In this document: positions 32,845 to 44,886 of the stretch, piece after piece
How the letters are laid out: each line of letters begins with the position of its first letter
Numbering within the stretch: the first letter of the stretch is position 1
From: Undaria pinnatifida
Lineage: Eukaryota; Sar; Phaeophyceae; Laminariales; Alariaceae
Direction: 5' to 3'
Length of the DNA: 64,000 nucleotides
NCBI GenBank assembly: GCA_012845835.1
Contig: JABAKD010000100.1
Span: 209,426-273,425, forward strand
Position numbers and translations under genes: made by a program
Notes under the pieces: generated by a model
The model's database searches: none
Told to the model about the DNA's origin: nothing
The model's input: only the letters and a program-made list of their open reading frames with translations

Positions 32845-34475
32845 TTTCATCCCTGCGTGTTCCGAGCCCCAACCTCATTGGCCTAGGGTCCCCCCCCTGC
32901 CCGACCTCGGCAATCACTGGGCGATGCGCGGGCGGCGGGGATTGCGCCTCGGGGCAACCTCCCCCAGTCCCGCCCCACCCGTGGATGATTAGGCGCCATT
33001 CCCGGTTCATAATCCTTCCTATCCCTACAACTCCGACACCTCGGGCACGAAAACCGAGTTCTCCTGGATCCACACCGCTCAGCACGGTGTGGAAATCCCA
33101 ATGCCACGGGCGGATGGCTGATTGGCTGGGGCAACCCCTCCCCATACCGCCCGACCCGGGGAGGATTGGGTACCATCCCCGGTTCAGACATTCTTCCATA
33201 TATCTACAACTCCGGCACCCCGAGGACGAAAATTGAGTTTTCGCGGGTCGGCGCCGCCACGCACAGTGTGGCAACCCCAATTCGCGCGACGATCGTTGAT
33301 CGGCCGGGCGCGTAGAGCGAGCGCAACCCGGGCAGGATAGGGCCCCGTCCCCGTTTGCCCCCCTCCCAGTCCCGCCGAAGCCAGGGAGGATTGGTTACCA
33401 TCTCCGGTTCAGCCATCCTTCCATATCTCTACTCCGACACCCCGGGGACGAAAATCGAGTTCTGTCGGGTCCACACCGCCCCGCACGGTGAGGAAACCCC
33501 AATCCCACGGACCGTCGCTAGTTTGTTGGGACGCGTAGAGCGAGCGCAACCCAGATAGGATAGAACCCCGTGCCCGTTTGACCTCCTCAGTCCCGCCAGA
33601 CCCCGGGAGGATTGGGTATCATCTCCGGTTCATAAATATTTCCACATCTCTACAATTCCGACATCCCGGGGACGAAAATCGATTTCTCCCGGGTCCACAC
33701 CGCCCTGCACAGTGGGAAAACCCAATTTCACGGGCCAATCGCTGATTGGCTGGGGCGCGTATAGTGAGCGCAACCCGGGGAGGATAGGGCCCCGTCCCCG
33801 TTTGACCCCCCCCAGTCCCGCCGTACCCGGGTGTGATTGGGTACCATCCCCGATATAGACATTCTTCCATATCTCTACAACTCCGACACCCCGGGGACGA
33901 AAATAGAGTTCTCCCGGATCCGCACCCCCCGGCGCGGTGTGGAACCCCAATCCCATGGGCCGATCGCTGATTGGCCGGGGCGCATGGAGCGAGCGTAACC
34001 CGGGGAGGGTAGGGTTCCACCCCCGGTTCAAACACCCCTCCATGTCTACAACTCGGACACCCCGGGGAAGAAAATCGAATTCCCTCGGGTCCACGCCGTC
34101 CCGCACAGTGTGGAAACCCCAATCGCACGGGCCGATCGCTGAATGGCTGGGACGCGTAGACCGATTGCAACCCGTTGCCGATAGGGCCCCATCACCGTTT
34201 GACCCTCCCTCCAGACCAGAGATCCGTCCCCGTTCGACCCCCTCCAGTATCGTCGCACCCGAGGATGATTGCGTAACATCCTCGGTTCAGACATCCTTCC
34301 ATATCGCTTATTACTCGGACGCCCCGGGGACGCAAATTGAGTTATCCCGGGTCGACACCTCCCAACACGGTGTTGAAATCCCAACCTCGCGGACCGATCG
34401 CTGCTTGATTGGGGCGCGTAGGCCGAAAGCAACCCGGGGGAGATAGGGCCCCATCCCCGTTTGACCCCCCTATAC
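32845..34475 (+). repeat. Satellite array, unit about 220-225 bp, six to seven units
   Basis: Each unit contains GGTTCAGACATTCTTCCATA, ACTCCGACACCCCGGGGACG, the sequence TCCACACCGCCCCGCACGGT, GCCGATCGCTGATTGGC and CCCAGTCCCGCCG in this order. GTTCAGACA-type landmarks fall near 33184, 33409, 33628, 33858, 34032 and 34285, so one unit is about 50 bp short. Since about 225 is divisible by three, minus-strand frames stay open for 150-200 codons, but nothing suggests a real protein. Confidence 0.85.
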
Positions 34476-35054
34476 ATATATGTATATTGGGGTTGGCGTT
34501 AGTTGGCAACGACGCTGTAAAACATGCCAGTCACTGCGTGAGCTAGACAACCAGGGTACCGTTTTTTGTCTTTTTCTAAAAATTTTTAGGGGGTCACCAC
34601 GATGGTTATCGGGTTATATCATATTGTGCGGGGTGGAGAACCCGAACTCCGCACAAAGGGAGTGATTGCATCACGTAGTGTGAATATGGCAACTTGCAGG
34701 AGTGACGACCCTATAAATTATCAAACTCACAGCTGACGCGTTTAGACATTTATTTTCAAAATATGTTAAGGCAGCTGTCTCTGGAGTGGCCACACCAGAA
34801 ACAAAAGTAGTATCATTCATTGGCGCTGTCACCCATAAGCAAGAAAGTAGGCACAGGGTGCCGAAGTCCGTCTTACGAGCGGTTCTTGGAAGGATGCAGT
34901 TCACCCTTCATGCTACTCGCCGAACACCTCACGGCGCTTCGCGCTTAGTGCAAGCAATGTCTGCCTGGTTGGTGAAAGCCCGACGTAACCCGTGCCGGCA
35001 TAAAAGGGATGCGAGAGTCTATGGTCATACGACTACGGCCATGCACAAACTGAG
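34476..35054. other. Gene-free stretch between satellite arrays
   Basis: It contains TCAAACTCACAGCTGACGCG at about 34722, similar to the ends of the dispersed repeat at 13070. No gene is recognised. Confidence 0.3.
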
Positions 35055-35765
35055 TACACCCCCAGTCCCGCCGCATCGCGGGAGAATTGGATCCCATACC
35101 CGGTTGAGACAGCATTCCATATCTCTATGACTCCGACACCCCGGGGACGAAAAATGGGACGAAAAATCGAGTTTTACCGGGTCGACACCGCCCCCATAGT
35201 ACGGAAATCCCAATCCCGCTGGCCGATCGCTGATTGGCTGGGGCGCGTAGCGCAAGCGCAACCTGGGAAGCATAGGGGTCCATCTCCGGTTCAGAAGTAT
35301 CTCCCTATCACTACAACTCCGATATCCCCGGGGGATGAAAACGGGAAGTCCCTCGGGTCTACACCGCCCCGCACGACGGGGAAACTCCAATCCCACTGGC
35401 CAATCGCTGATTGGTTGGAGCGCGTAGAGCCAGCGCCACCCAGGCAGGATAAGGCCCAATGCCCGGGTCACAAATCCCTCCGTAACTCTACACCTCCAAC
35501 ACCTCGAGAACGAAAATGATGCTTTCTCGGATCGACACCGCCTCGCACGGTGTGTAAAACCCTAACGCCGTAGGCCGATCGCTGATTGGTTGGGGCTCCA
35601 ACATAGAGTAAGCGCAACCGGGGGAACATAGGGCCCCATCGCTGAATCGGAAATCCTTCCATGCATCAACTCCGACAACGGGGGGACGAGAACGGAAATA
35701 TCCCGGGTTGATATCGCCACGCACGGAGTAGAAACCCCAACCCAACCCCCCAAAAGAATTAAAAA
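35055..35765 (+). repeat. Satellite array, three further units
   Basis: Same unit and orientation as 32845-34475 (CCCAGTCCCGCCGCATC, ACTCCGACACCCCGGGGACG, GGCCGATCGCTGATTGG). The last unit is strongly diverged. Confidence 0.8.
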
Positions 35766-36420
35766 AGAAAAATGATGCAAAACCCGAGTCAGAACCGATA
35801 GAGTCAAAGTCCAGCGAGATAGCCACTCCCACACCAACTTCAAGATAAAAATTAAAAGTACAAAAGGGGCGAGAAAGTCGGCCAAAAATAAATCTGTTAC
35901 TAGTACCATAAAGCACATCGGCCTCTAACTGGGTGTTCCTCAAGAAGTTCGTCACGTCCCGCACCGACTTCCCCACACCCCACACTAATTTCATCAATAC
36001 AAATCGAGAACTGACCAAACGCATCCGTTTGCTGCTGTACGTAATGCTGTACTGCGGTAGCACATGGTGGTTGCGGCGTTTGATGGGTGGATGGAATGGT
36101 CGGTGGATGGGTGGTTGGGTGGGTCGTGGTCGTTTTGTAAGGGGGGGGGGGGGGTTGTGCCTGTGGCAGGTGGCCCTGTTTCTTCCATCGGTATATACAG
36201 TCTTCAGGTTCTCCGCCATAACGGCCTGCTCTGGCGAAGTTCGAGTACGAACCAACGCATCCATTTGTTGCTGTACGCACTTCTGTATTACTGTAGCACA
36301 TGGTCGGTGGGTTGGTTGATGGGTGGATGGCTTGGTTGATGGGTGGGTTGTGTCGTGTGGTACGTTGATGAGTGTTTTCGTGAGTGTGGGAGGTGAGCCT
36401 GATATTCATTGATTGCAGCA
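35766..36420. repeat. GT-rich diverged repeats with CAGTA-type motifs
   Basis: GGGTGGTTGGGTGGGTCG-type runs and a 14-G run at about 36139 occur. CCATTTGTTGCTGTACG and TTACTGTAGCACATGG occur twice (about 36020-36070 and 36259-36302). The CACCCACC-rich segment at 22.5-22.75 kb is similar on the other strand. No gene is recognised. Confidence 0.4.
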
Positions 36421-36487
36421 GTAAATTGTTTCATCTCCGGCATGAAGTCGGCCGGTTCGGGCATACTTCGGAAGTATCACTGCAACG

Positions 36488-36841
36488 GTGGATCAATTAA
36501 TCGCAGAGTTCACGGCAATAGTCGACCAACTAATTGCAGACTTCACTGCAATAGTGGGTCAACTATTGGCAGAGTTCAGGACCAATCGAGTGCGAGATCG
36601 GTGCAATTTGGTTCTCGAAACAGCAAACCCCCACCTCACAATAGCGTTCAACAATCAGCAGCAAGAAGCACCACAGGTAGGAAGCAACACACAACACTAC
36701 ACCAACACGAAGCCCGCGCTTCCAGTTGACCGGGAAACGACCCAAATAGCAGCAACACAGGCAGGCACCACATCGACAGCACGCTTTTCACACCTCTTCT
36801 GCTTCTTCAGCCAGTCTGAGACGAAAGCGAGGACCCCCTGA
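36488..36841 (+). CDS. Unrecognised ORF with 11-residue coiled-coil-like repeats (doubtful)
   Basis: The 117-codon frame starts with three 11-residue repeats of the form DQLIAEFTAIV encoded by 33-bp tandem DNA units (36489-36585). A Gln/Thr-rich tail without a domain follows. Diverged DNA copies of the downstream part recur at about 37190 and 37780, so this is more likely repeat than gene. The heptad-like hydrophobic pattern could form a short helix bundle. No function is proposed. Confidence 0.2.
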   Translation: MDQLIAEFTAIVDQLIADFTAIVGQLLAEFRTNRVRDRCNLVLETANPHLTIAFNNQQQEAPQVGSNTQHYTNTKPALPVDRETTQIAATQAGTTSTARFSHLFCFFSQSETKARTP

Positions 36842-36910
36842 TACGATGCCGTGACGAATGCAATTATTTCTGTGGATACCATCTACGACTTTCGCTTGGC
36901 GCAGACAAAA

Positions 36911-36964
36911 AAAAAATAAGGCGTGCGAAGCGCGCCGATTTTTGCGCAAGCGCGCCTTATTTTT
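36911..36964. repeat. Inverted repeat AAAAATAAGGCG / CGCCTTATTTTT
   Basis: The arms are separated by a GC-rich centre that itself holds GCGCGC inverted motifs (AAGCGCGCC and GCGCGCC). It could fold into a hairpin. Confidence 0.6.
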
Positions 36965-37890
36965 GTGCTTGTATTTCATCCTTGCTTGAATTTTTCCGAG
37001 CTCCAATCCCATCGGCCAAGGGTCCCCCCCCTGCCCGCCCTCGGTCGATCAGGGGGCAAGGCGCGCGCGCCGGGGGTTGCCCCTCCAGTCCCGCACCGGT
37101 TCAGCAAGTTCAGCAACTATCATTTCATCATGTTCATTCATAAAGTGGGTGTAGCTTCCGCATGCAGAGTTGAGCGCAAATTGGTTCTCGAAGAAGCAGA
37201 AATCTACCGCGCAATAGAAGGGTTCAGCAGCAAGGAGCAACGAAGCAACACTTAACACGACAACCGCACCAACAAGGCATTTGCTTCCAGTTCGTCGACG
37301 AAAGACCACAACTGTTTGCTGCTCTACGTACTGCTGTATGGCTGTAGCACATGGGTGCTTGGGGTGCTTGATGGGGGGACGGATTAGTCGGTAGGTAATG
37401 AGGGTCGTTTCGTACATGGCTGAGTGTTGTTGCTGCTGCTACTGCTGCTACATCGGGGTATCTACTTGACACTGCTGCGTGAAAGCTGACCCGTACCACG
37501 CGAGGCAGCATAGCGAGGGCAGTTTGGAGGCAACTTCCGAACAGGGATATACCGCATGCATACCAGTGTTGGGGATCGAGCTCGGCCTCCAAGTAAAGGG
37601 TACTACGCTCCCTCTGCTCTGGGCGAGGAACGCGTAGGAGTTATCGATGTTGGGCCTTCACTGTGGGTATGTATATACCAGGTTCCAGGCACTGCATAGT
37701 TTAGTCCCGCCGCACCGATTCGGCAAGATCAGTGTCATCCCACCAAACTCATTGATAGAGTCGACGCAAATTCAACTTCCAGAATCCAACTCAACTTGAT
37801 AACCGAAACAGCAGAAACTCACCGGACACCAGCGACGTTGAGCAGCCAGGAGCAAGGAAACAACACACAACACAACGGCAGCGGCAGCGC
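36965..37890. other. Gene-free stretch with degenerate repeat copies
   Basis: Two diverged copies of the 36600-36730 segment lie near 37190-37300 and 37780-37880. A single satellite-like fragment (CCAATCCCATCGGCCAAGGG) is at 37005. No gene is recognised. Confidence 0.35.
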
Positions 37891-37891
37891 G

Positions 37892-37948
<57 letters not shown>
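37891..37948. repeat. (AGT)n microsatellite
   Basis: An uninterrupted AGT triplet run of about 18 units. Confidence 0.95.
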
Positions 37949-38389
37949 CGAGGATAATATCAGGCAAACGGGATGAAGAAAAAAAAGAAGTATATATATA
38001 TACTATCATAGTCCTTAGGCTGATCTCACACTTCGTTTCTTTTGCGGACCTCTCCCGCCTCTGCGCTCAGCGCCGTAGCGCCTGCGAGAGGTCTTGATGT
38101 CGAGATCTACGACGATATCTCCGAAAAATCCTGGCCTGTGAGCGTTTTGGCGCATTTGCTACCGGGAGGGCCTATTATTCGCGAGACTTTTTCCGGTACT
38201 TGCTCTCTTATCTAAGACCCATGGGCAGGTCCGCTAAGCGGCCGGCGTCATCATTGTGGACGCCTGCACGGGAGGTTGCGTGCTCGGATCTAAGAGAAAA
38301 ACAAAACGCCCCGACGAACACATGCCACCTGGGCTTCGTCAAAAACTGCAATTGATACAAAAATTGAGAGGGTATAGAGATCAAAGATC

Positions 38390-38670
38390 AGAGAGCTACG
38401 TATTCTACAGCAGGGGGTGATATGTACAGCAGTAGCAGTAGCAACTGTGATGGATCTACGCGCGGACTGTCAACGTTGCTACTTACGGTATGTCTTACGC
38501 ACATTATCTACAGCAGCAGCTCAGAGATAGCTACGTATACGAAAATGTAGAATACTACAGCACAGAGCGTGTGATATGTGCAGTAGCAGTAGTAGCAGCT
38601 GAGATGGAGCTGCGCATGAACTGTCAACGTTGCTACGTACGGTATGTACTACGTGCAGTATCTACAGCGG
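38390..38670 (+). repeat. Diverged tandem duplication, period about 153 bp
   Basis: AGCTACGTAT, GTGATATGTRCAGYAG, GACTGTCAACGTTGCTAC (38465) and its partner ACTGTCAACGTTGCTACG (38618) recur in the same order. Confidence 0.75.
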
Positions 38671-40185
38671 CTGCTGTAGTGTTACCTTTCTACGCAGCTA
38701 CGCTGTGGGTCATCGCATCATTGCATACGTACTCCCAGAGTTTTTGTCAACAAAAAGAACAGCAGTATCCCGCTTTCGAAAATCGTAGTTGTGGGGCTCA
38801 AATCTCTTCTCACACACCCATTCCAGCACCTTCCCTCATCACCGCACCCTCCACCTGCTATTTATAGTAATAGCTGCCACGACCGATTGACCCCCTGAAG
38901 GGTTCCCCGCTCAAGAATACCGAGCCGACAGAGACCACCGATACGACGTATCAAGTTGTAGACGACCTTATGAACAGAATAAATGTGGTGATAACGAATG
39001 CCGGGGCCCACAATAACGAAGAAGTTACTTCTCGTCGAGTTGTTTGGTATTTTGATTCAAGCAAACAGAACGTGCAGGAAGGCGCCAAATCCCGCCCGTT
39101 CACAGCGAACACGTTTCGCCCTGAGCGTGACTCGGCGAAAAAACAAACGAAGCTCATCTGCGTGGTATGCATTCTCCCGGTCACCAAGTATGCACGAGTA
39201 TAATTTTTGAGCGCATATTTTTGCACGTCGTCCTGATGTCGGTATTTCCTTTTTGTTTTACGTCTCGTTTCTGCAGCCTTACGCCAAAGATGTTGCCCCT
39301 GATGTATGGTTGCCTGTGTTTGTCCCGTTCATGCCTCGCATCCATTCGTGGTTTTGCCGTACAAGCCTGCGTATTATGTGTGTCCCGTTCTTTCAACGCC
39401 CTCTTTCTTCGCACCGAGGGTGTACCGGTTTTTTATTTGCCACGCCGCCCCATTACTGCAGCTGCTATGTAGTATGTTGAAGTTACACGGCCGTTTGCTG
39501 CCTACCTATGTTTTGGGGGATTTTGCCTACCACGCATCGTGTAGCGTTCCATCTCGTCCCTGCAATCTTACGCCTTGCCCCGCTTTATGATGCGCTCTGT
39601 GTGTCCCGTCCATGCCCTCTATGGGCCTGCGCCTGTTGGGTTTAACCCCATTGTCAATATTCCATCAACTCCCACTACTGCTGTGATTTCTGTTTTGGGC
39701 TCTTGCAATAACATGTACCAGGTACCGTCCAGGTAGTATCTAATGTTTACATAGCTATTTTTTCCGTGCCCGTCTCGTGTGTTGCTTTCCGTGCGAGTAC
39801 TTATTTCGAAAGAATACAAAAAATCTTCACGTTCACTTCGAGGACTGCGTTGGCCATAGGGTAACGAACGCTTTAGGGGTGTTTATAGCGATGCCTTCCA
39901 CATTATTATACAGCAGTACGAGAGCTCCGCATGCCGGCACTCATGCTCCGGATAGAAAAATATACATCACAGTGTCTTTAGTATTTATAAAGTTTTAAAA
40001 CGTCAGTAGAATGAAGGCAATGCGAAGTGTTAGATGAAGGCAACGCCAAGTGTACAAATATTGTAGCAATGCATTTACTGACGACATTGCCAAGAGTTAC
40101 AGGCTGACTGACGGGAATTAAAAGATAAAATAATGCGCTGAGAGAAAAAGAGTGCTACAGTAGATATATTTACCGTGCAGCAGAA
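38671..40185. other. Gene-free stretch
   Basis: The T-rich part at 39230-39600 has repeated TGTGTCCCGTTC-type motifs. CCGCATGCCGGCACTCATGC at about 39925 is a diverged form of the 21.5 kb palindrome. No gene is recognised. Confidence 0.3.
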
Positions 40186-40188
40186 TCG

Positions 40189-41010
40189 ACCTGGAAAGAC
40201 CTACAGCAGAGCAGTGCTCAAGACTCAGTGAAGTACCAACATTCTCCAACGAATTAAGCGGTACAATCACGTAGAAAAGGGTGCTGTTCCATATGCCGGA
40301 TCCCTGTATACCACTCATTTATCTTGCGAACGGATAGGTCCTTTTGAATCTTCCGCATAATTATTTTGTGGCGAGCTCGACGAACAACGCCAACAAATCG
40401 AACTCAATATCTCCTCCACAGCATCGAGCAGAACCGACGCGTCTCCGCAAGATCCCCACCTGAACGAGGCCATTCCTCAACGACCTGGCACAACCCACAA
40501 TTGTTATCGTGCACGAGAAACTGCCTGGCAAGATCCACAGCAGCAGTGATCAAGATTCAGTGAAGTACCAACAATCTCCAACAAATTTAGCCGTACAATC
40601 ACGTAGAAGAAGGGCGATATTCTCCATAATAATATGCCGGATACCTGTATACCAATCATACATCTTGCCGAATAATTACCCTCGAATCTTGCGCAGAATT
40701 ATTTTTGTGCAGACCTCGAAGAACAAAACAAACCGATCGAAGTCAACATCTTCTCTGGCATTGAGCAGAGCGAAGGGGTCTCCGTAAGATCCACACAAAC
40801 GAGTCCAGTCCGGAACGACCTGGCTCAACCCACCAATTTAAATCAACCGTGCACTATAAACGGCCTGGCAAGACCCACAGCAGTGCTCAACATTCAGTAA
40901 AGTACCAACATATTCTCTACGCCCTCTCTACGCAAAATCCTCCACCAAAACAAGGACATCTTCCGAACGAAATGATCCACAACAGTCGAGAAAGATCTTC
41001 CTCAACAGAC
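40189..41010 (+). repeat. Tandem repeat, unit about 338 bp, two full units and part of a third
   Basis: Unit starts CCTGGMAAGAYCYACAGCAG fall at about 40189, 40526 and 40865. Each unit includes AAGTACCAACA, a TCCAAC-type block, TATGCCGGATMCCTGTATAC and an ACTCAATATCTCC-like block. A related fragment may be at 46380-46440. Confidence 0.85.
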
Positions 41011-41381
41011 AGAAAAACCTCCCATAAGGTCCGATTTCATGCAGTAAATATTGACTGATATGGAATGGACGAAAGGCGGATTTTCGACCAGCCAACAGCC
41101 AAACGTACACAGTTGTTCCTTGGGCCGTTTTATCGTGGTGTTGATTTTCTATGCTCTATGTCATATGGGAATCAGGTATTTTCCGGAATAGTATACTCTT
41201 TTGTTGAGCCAAATTACGAAATCACGAGTGACCCACGCCAGGATGGGCAATCATCCCTCTTCATCACCAGCTCGTCGCAGAAAGGGCAAGGAATGAGGAC
41301 CTGTAGGGCTTTTATTGTCGCTGGGAGAGAAAAAAACCCTCCCTCGAAAATATTTGTGATGCTTGTGTTGATCCGCGGAGA

Positions 41382-41826
41382 CGACTCGGTCCTACACTCG
41401 CTGCTGGAAACGTATTTGTGGTGTTTGCTGGGCTATGGGAGCATGCGATGCTACCTGCTCAGATTTCAAGATTTGGACTATGAACCCCGCTGTTGTACGG
41501 CTCATGCCAGGTCGCTTCTACGGATCACGGTAAATATAAGATTTGTGGGCTGTGCCAGGTCGTTCCAAACTGGGCTATTTAGAGGATCTTGCAGGACTGT
41601 TAACGGTGAGGGTCAATTCCTTTGCTGGGTCGATTCGTTCCACGATTCGGGAATGTAGAGGAATGATACGTAGCGATTAGGGGATGTAGAGGAATTATAG
41701 CAGCCGTACAATAGGAGGGGTTTTAGTCCAGATCTTGAAATCTCAGCACGTAGCACCGCATGCTCCAACAGCCCAGCAAGCACCACAAATAAATTTCCAG
41801 CAACGAGTGTAGGACCGAGTCGTCTC
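41382..41826. repeat. Foldback repeat, arms about 130 bp
   Basis: The left arm (about 41382-41512) contains GGTCCTACACTCGCTGCTGG, GTGGTGCTTGCTGGGC-like and CAAGATTTGGACTA sequences. The right arm (about 41690-41826) is its reverse complement (CCAGCAACGAGTGTAGGACC, TAGTCCAGATCTTG). The spacer is about 180 bp. It is a foldback or MITE-like element. Confidence 0.75.
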
Positions 41827-43563
41827 GGCAAACTAAAAACGCAGCGGGACAGATTCTACCTTGGATTGGCCAATCAAAACATCATTTTCTACCCTGCATC
41901 CTGTGGCAGTCAATCAGAGCATCTTAATTCTACCTTGCATTGGCGAATAAGCTACGCAGATTACCATGCACGACTAATCACATATCTTCACGCACCGCCA
42001 AGTCCTCATTGCGCCGCATGCTGGTGTGCACGAAGAGACCAAGAGCAGTGCAGAGAGAAACCAGGGAGCAGAGGGCAGAGAGCAGATAAACAGAGAGCAG
42101 AAAGCAGAGAGCAGAGAGAGGGCCGCTTCAAATGACATGGTGCAGGATAGCAGGCGACCTGCAGGTCGGCAGCGGGAACTGGACCGACTGCAACAACACG
42201 ACGGAGCGGCCTCACGCAGGCACGCGTGCTACCACGGCTTCTGTGAACGCCTCGTGGGCGCTTGATCTCGGCTCCATGACCGGCGGGCAAGCGCACGCCA
42301 TGTCTATAGTAAACCGTTGTTATCGTCATGGTCGGCATGCGACGGCTTGTGGTTTGCGGGTTTAACTCCACGATGATCTCTTGCAATCAAAACATCGAAG
42401 GAGATACCGGACCGCAAAGCTCATTGATGGCGGACACAAGGACACGTCTTCGTATGTGTGCAGCTGGGAGTTCCTCGACAGCTGCATCAAGGCGTCCCCG
42501 CGTCTATCCTGTGAGATTCCGGAGCACGTGAGTTGTTGACCAGGAGAGCTACTCGCACTCACGTTCCAAGTATGGAAGGCCGTTTTTGTTTTGCACGCTG
42601 GTATGTAGACTATACCAGGTACAAAACTGCAGGACATGCCGTACAAGACCCCTAAAATGAAACAGAAGACCGCCGCAGGTTGGGTTTCTTATTTGGGGAA
42701 GGGTGCGCTCTAGAACAGTATTTCAACCCTGGTGTATCAGCTGCCGGGTTTCTTATATTTCTGTAAATGCAAGCCTGCCAATCGTCGACCTGGTTACCCT
42801 GTTGTTGGTGTGCTATTTATTACCTGTACTGTACAGCAGGACACCTACAATACAGAACCCCTGCCGAGAAAACGAGCAAGAAAGTCAGGCTGAGATTGAC
42901 ACGAAAATAAGAACCCCGGGAGCTGACATACTGATGATATAGTACTGTAATCTCAACATCACTTATACCTGTCGCTGCTAGTGGGCTCAAACCAACATGT
43001 TCTTGCGCAATCGACATCCGCAGGTACTACGCGCGCTTGGCGAGGATGGTAGCCTACAAGCATCAATCTCCTTTCGCGGAAACAAACTGTTGCGAACCTC
43101 CCCCTGTTTAGCGAAACAACGAGACCGGTTGCAATGGAGCGCCGGCGTTCTTCGAGGGGGTTCAGCAATGGTGGTACTATGGGCAGAACCAGATGGGGGA
43201 CGACACGAAGTATTGCCGAGGGGCATAGGTGTTGGTATGAGTGAATATCGTACCGATCGAGGTAGATGAAAGCGAACAAGGGCGTGCTACGGGAGTAATG
43301 GTGGACAGCAGTCTTGGCAGCGCTACGGCCGCAGGGGATGAGCTGCGGGTGCCACCAGCTGCAACGGCGGCAGGCGACCCGGCTTGTGTTACCGATTCAG
43401 GGCGTGTCGTTCCCTTTCGTCAGGCATGCCCACGTTTTTGCCTCTTGTTTGTTTTGGCATTTGTTTTGTTCCCACATCTTGATGTTCTGGGCACCTTCCC
43501 TTCCTCCTTGTGCGTTTCCTTTTCGTTGTTAGGAAAGAGGCAAACGTCGCATATATTTTCCAG
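41827..43563. other. Gene-free stretch
   Basis: CAGAGAGCAGA-type short repeats lie at 42040-42120. Open frames are short and not recognised. Confidence 0.3.
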
Positions 43564-43565
43564 TA

Positions 43566-44884
43566 CAGTAGGTGGGCCTATATAGTGCGGGTATGTGACA
43601 CGGCTCCGTACTCGCACTATATCGACCTCGCGCACTATATGATTTCTGGCCTTTATAGTGCGAGTACCCGCACAATTCGCGACTAGAATCAACTCAATAG
43701 TGCGGGTTAGCGCTCTATTCGCGATTTCACTTGTTTAAAGCACAGAACAAAGCCAACGGCAAGGTGTACGAAGGTGAACAAGCTGTCGATACATGCATCT
43801 GTACGTGGTGAGAAGAGGACAGCCTGTTGCAGCGTTGAATAGGCATGCTGCACCCGGGTACAGCGTGGTTGCTCATGACGACGCGCTCGCACGTCTGAGT
43901 GCACCACCCGTCTGTGTGTGCGAAGTCCCATCGTTGGTTGAGATGAAATTTATTAAGTTCGTAGAGGAATGGATTGACTACTAAATGCAAGCTCTGCAAA
44001 CGAAACATAAACGTGCCAAAGGTGACATCCTCTCAGGAAAAAAAAGCGGGAAACTGGAACAACAACAAACATACGTCTCTACTCGTACTTCTCGTACGCT
44101 CTACCTTTGTGGCTACGAGAAAATCCGCAACAACGCAACACCACGCATACCCTTGGGCTTGGTTTTAATGCACGAACAAGTGAAACGCGCCAACCTTTGA
44201 CTTACTGTACTTCGTACGAGTCACTTCACCACACATGAAAGTCAGGCACTCCGTAGACCCGCGCCCCACCCACCTCCCCCCCAAAAAAAAACGAACAACG
44301 CCAATCGTTCCACGTGTCAAAATCCCCCCGGACATCAGTCTGGCGAGATGGCCGCGATGCATGCTCTGCAATCATCAACATCCGTGCCCTCTGGAGCAAA
44401 TGGCCGGCCTCATTGATGCCGGACGCTTCTGCGTAGTTTTCCAGGGCGGCGAAGTGCTGGAGAACTTCCGCATACGACGGTGGCTCGGTGCGAACGCCTT
44501 CGACGTCGTCGTCGTCCTCACTCTCCAGATGGGGAAGATGGCAGAGTTCGCCTGCTGCACACGGCATCGTGAGCCTCTACACTGCTGTTCGTGTTGCCAG
44601 TAGGGTCCGCCGGGTGGTAGGGGTACTGTACAGCTGTAGTACTGTACTGCTGTACCGCAGCACTGCGGGTTTGTGGTCAGTTTGACCCCATGATCTAAGG
44701 CGGGGTGACGTCAGACCCGCATTATATCGGGTGTGAGGTGGTCCAAATCCGCATTATATAGACCTGTGCCCCTATTGTGCGGCATGCGCACTATATAGGC
44801 CCGAATTTTGTGCCAAGCGATTTCACCCGAACTATACCGGCAGGGGCGCACTATATAACCCGCACTATATAGGCCCACCTACTG
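43566..44884. mobile_element. pogo/Tigger-like non-autonomous DNA transposon with TA target duplication
   Basis: The ends are perfect 27-bp terminal inverted repeats: the left begins CAGTAGGTGGGCCTATATAG at 43566, and the right ends with its complement at 44884. TA lies directly outside both ends (43564-43565 and 44885-44886). CAGT termini plus TA are the mark of Tc1/mariner-pogo elements. Extra GCACTATATA motifs in both orientations fill the subterminal 150 bp on each side. At 1.3 kb it is too short for a full transposase and keeps only a probable C-terminal fragment. Confidence 0.85.
44226..44567 (-). pseudogene. Possible pogo-like transposase C-terminal fragment
   Basis: The 113-codon minus-strand frame has an acidic stretch (ESEDDDDVEGV), then PSYAEVLQHFAALENYAEAS, a helix with AGHLLQRARMLMIAEHASR and RQTDVRGDF. 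The pattern acidic linker - PSxxEVLxxLxxLxxY - basic Q..I.DFF resembles the C-terminus of pogo/Tigger/jerky transposases. DDE residues and the CENP-B DNA-binding part are absent. Its place inside TA/CAGT terminal repeats supports the call. Confidence 0.45.
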
Positions 44885-44886
44885 TA

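Noticed and set aside
32672..34170. Minus-strand frames of 150-200 codons
   Set aside because: They follow the satellite period of about 225 bp and read the same peptide repeatedly. Treated as repeat, not gene.
32845..34475. CRISPR-like array
   Set aside because: The units are about 225 bp, contiguous and without unique spacers, in a eukaryotic context.
41065..41658. 197-codon plus-strand frame
   Set aside because: It runs through one arm of the foldback repeat and has no recognisable family.
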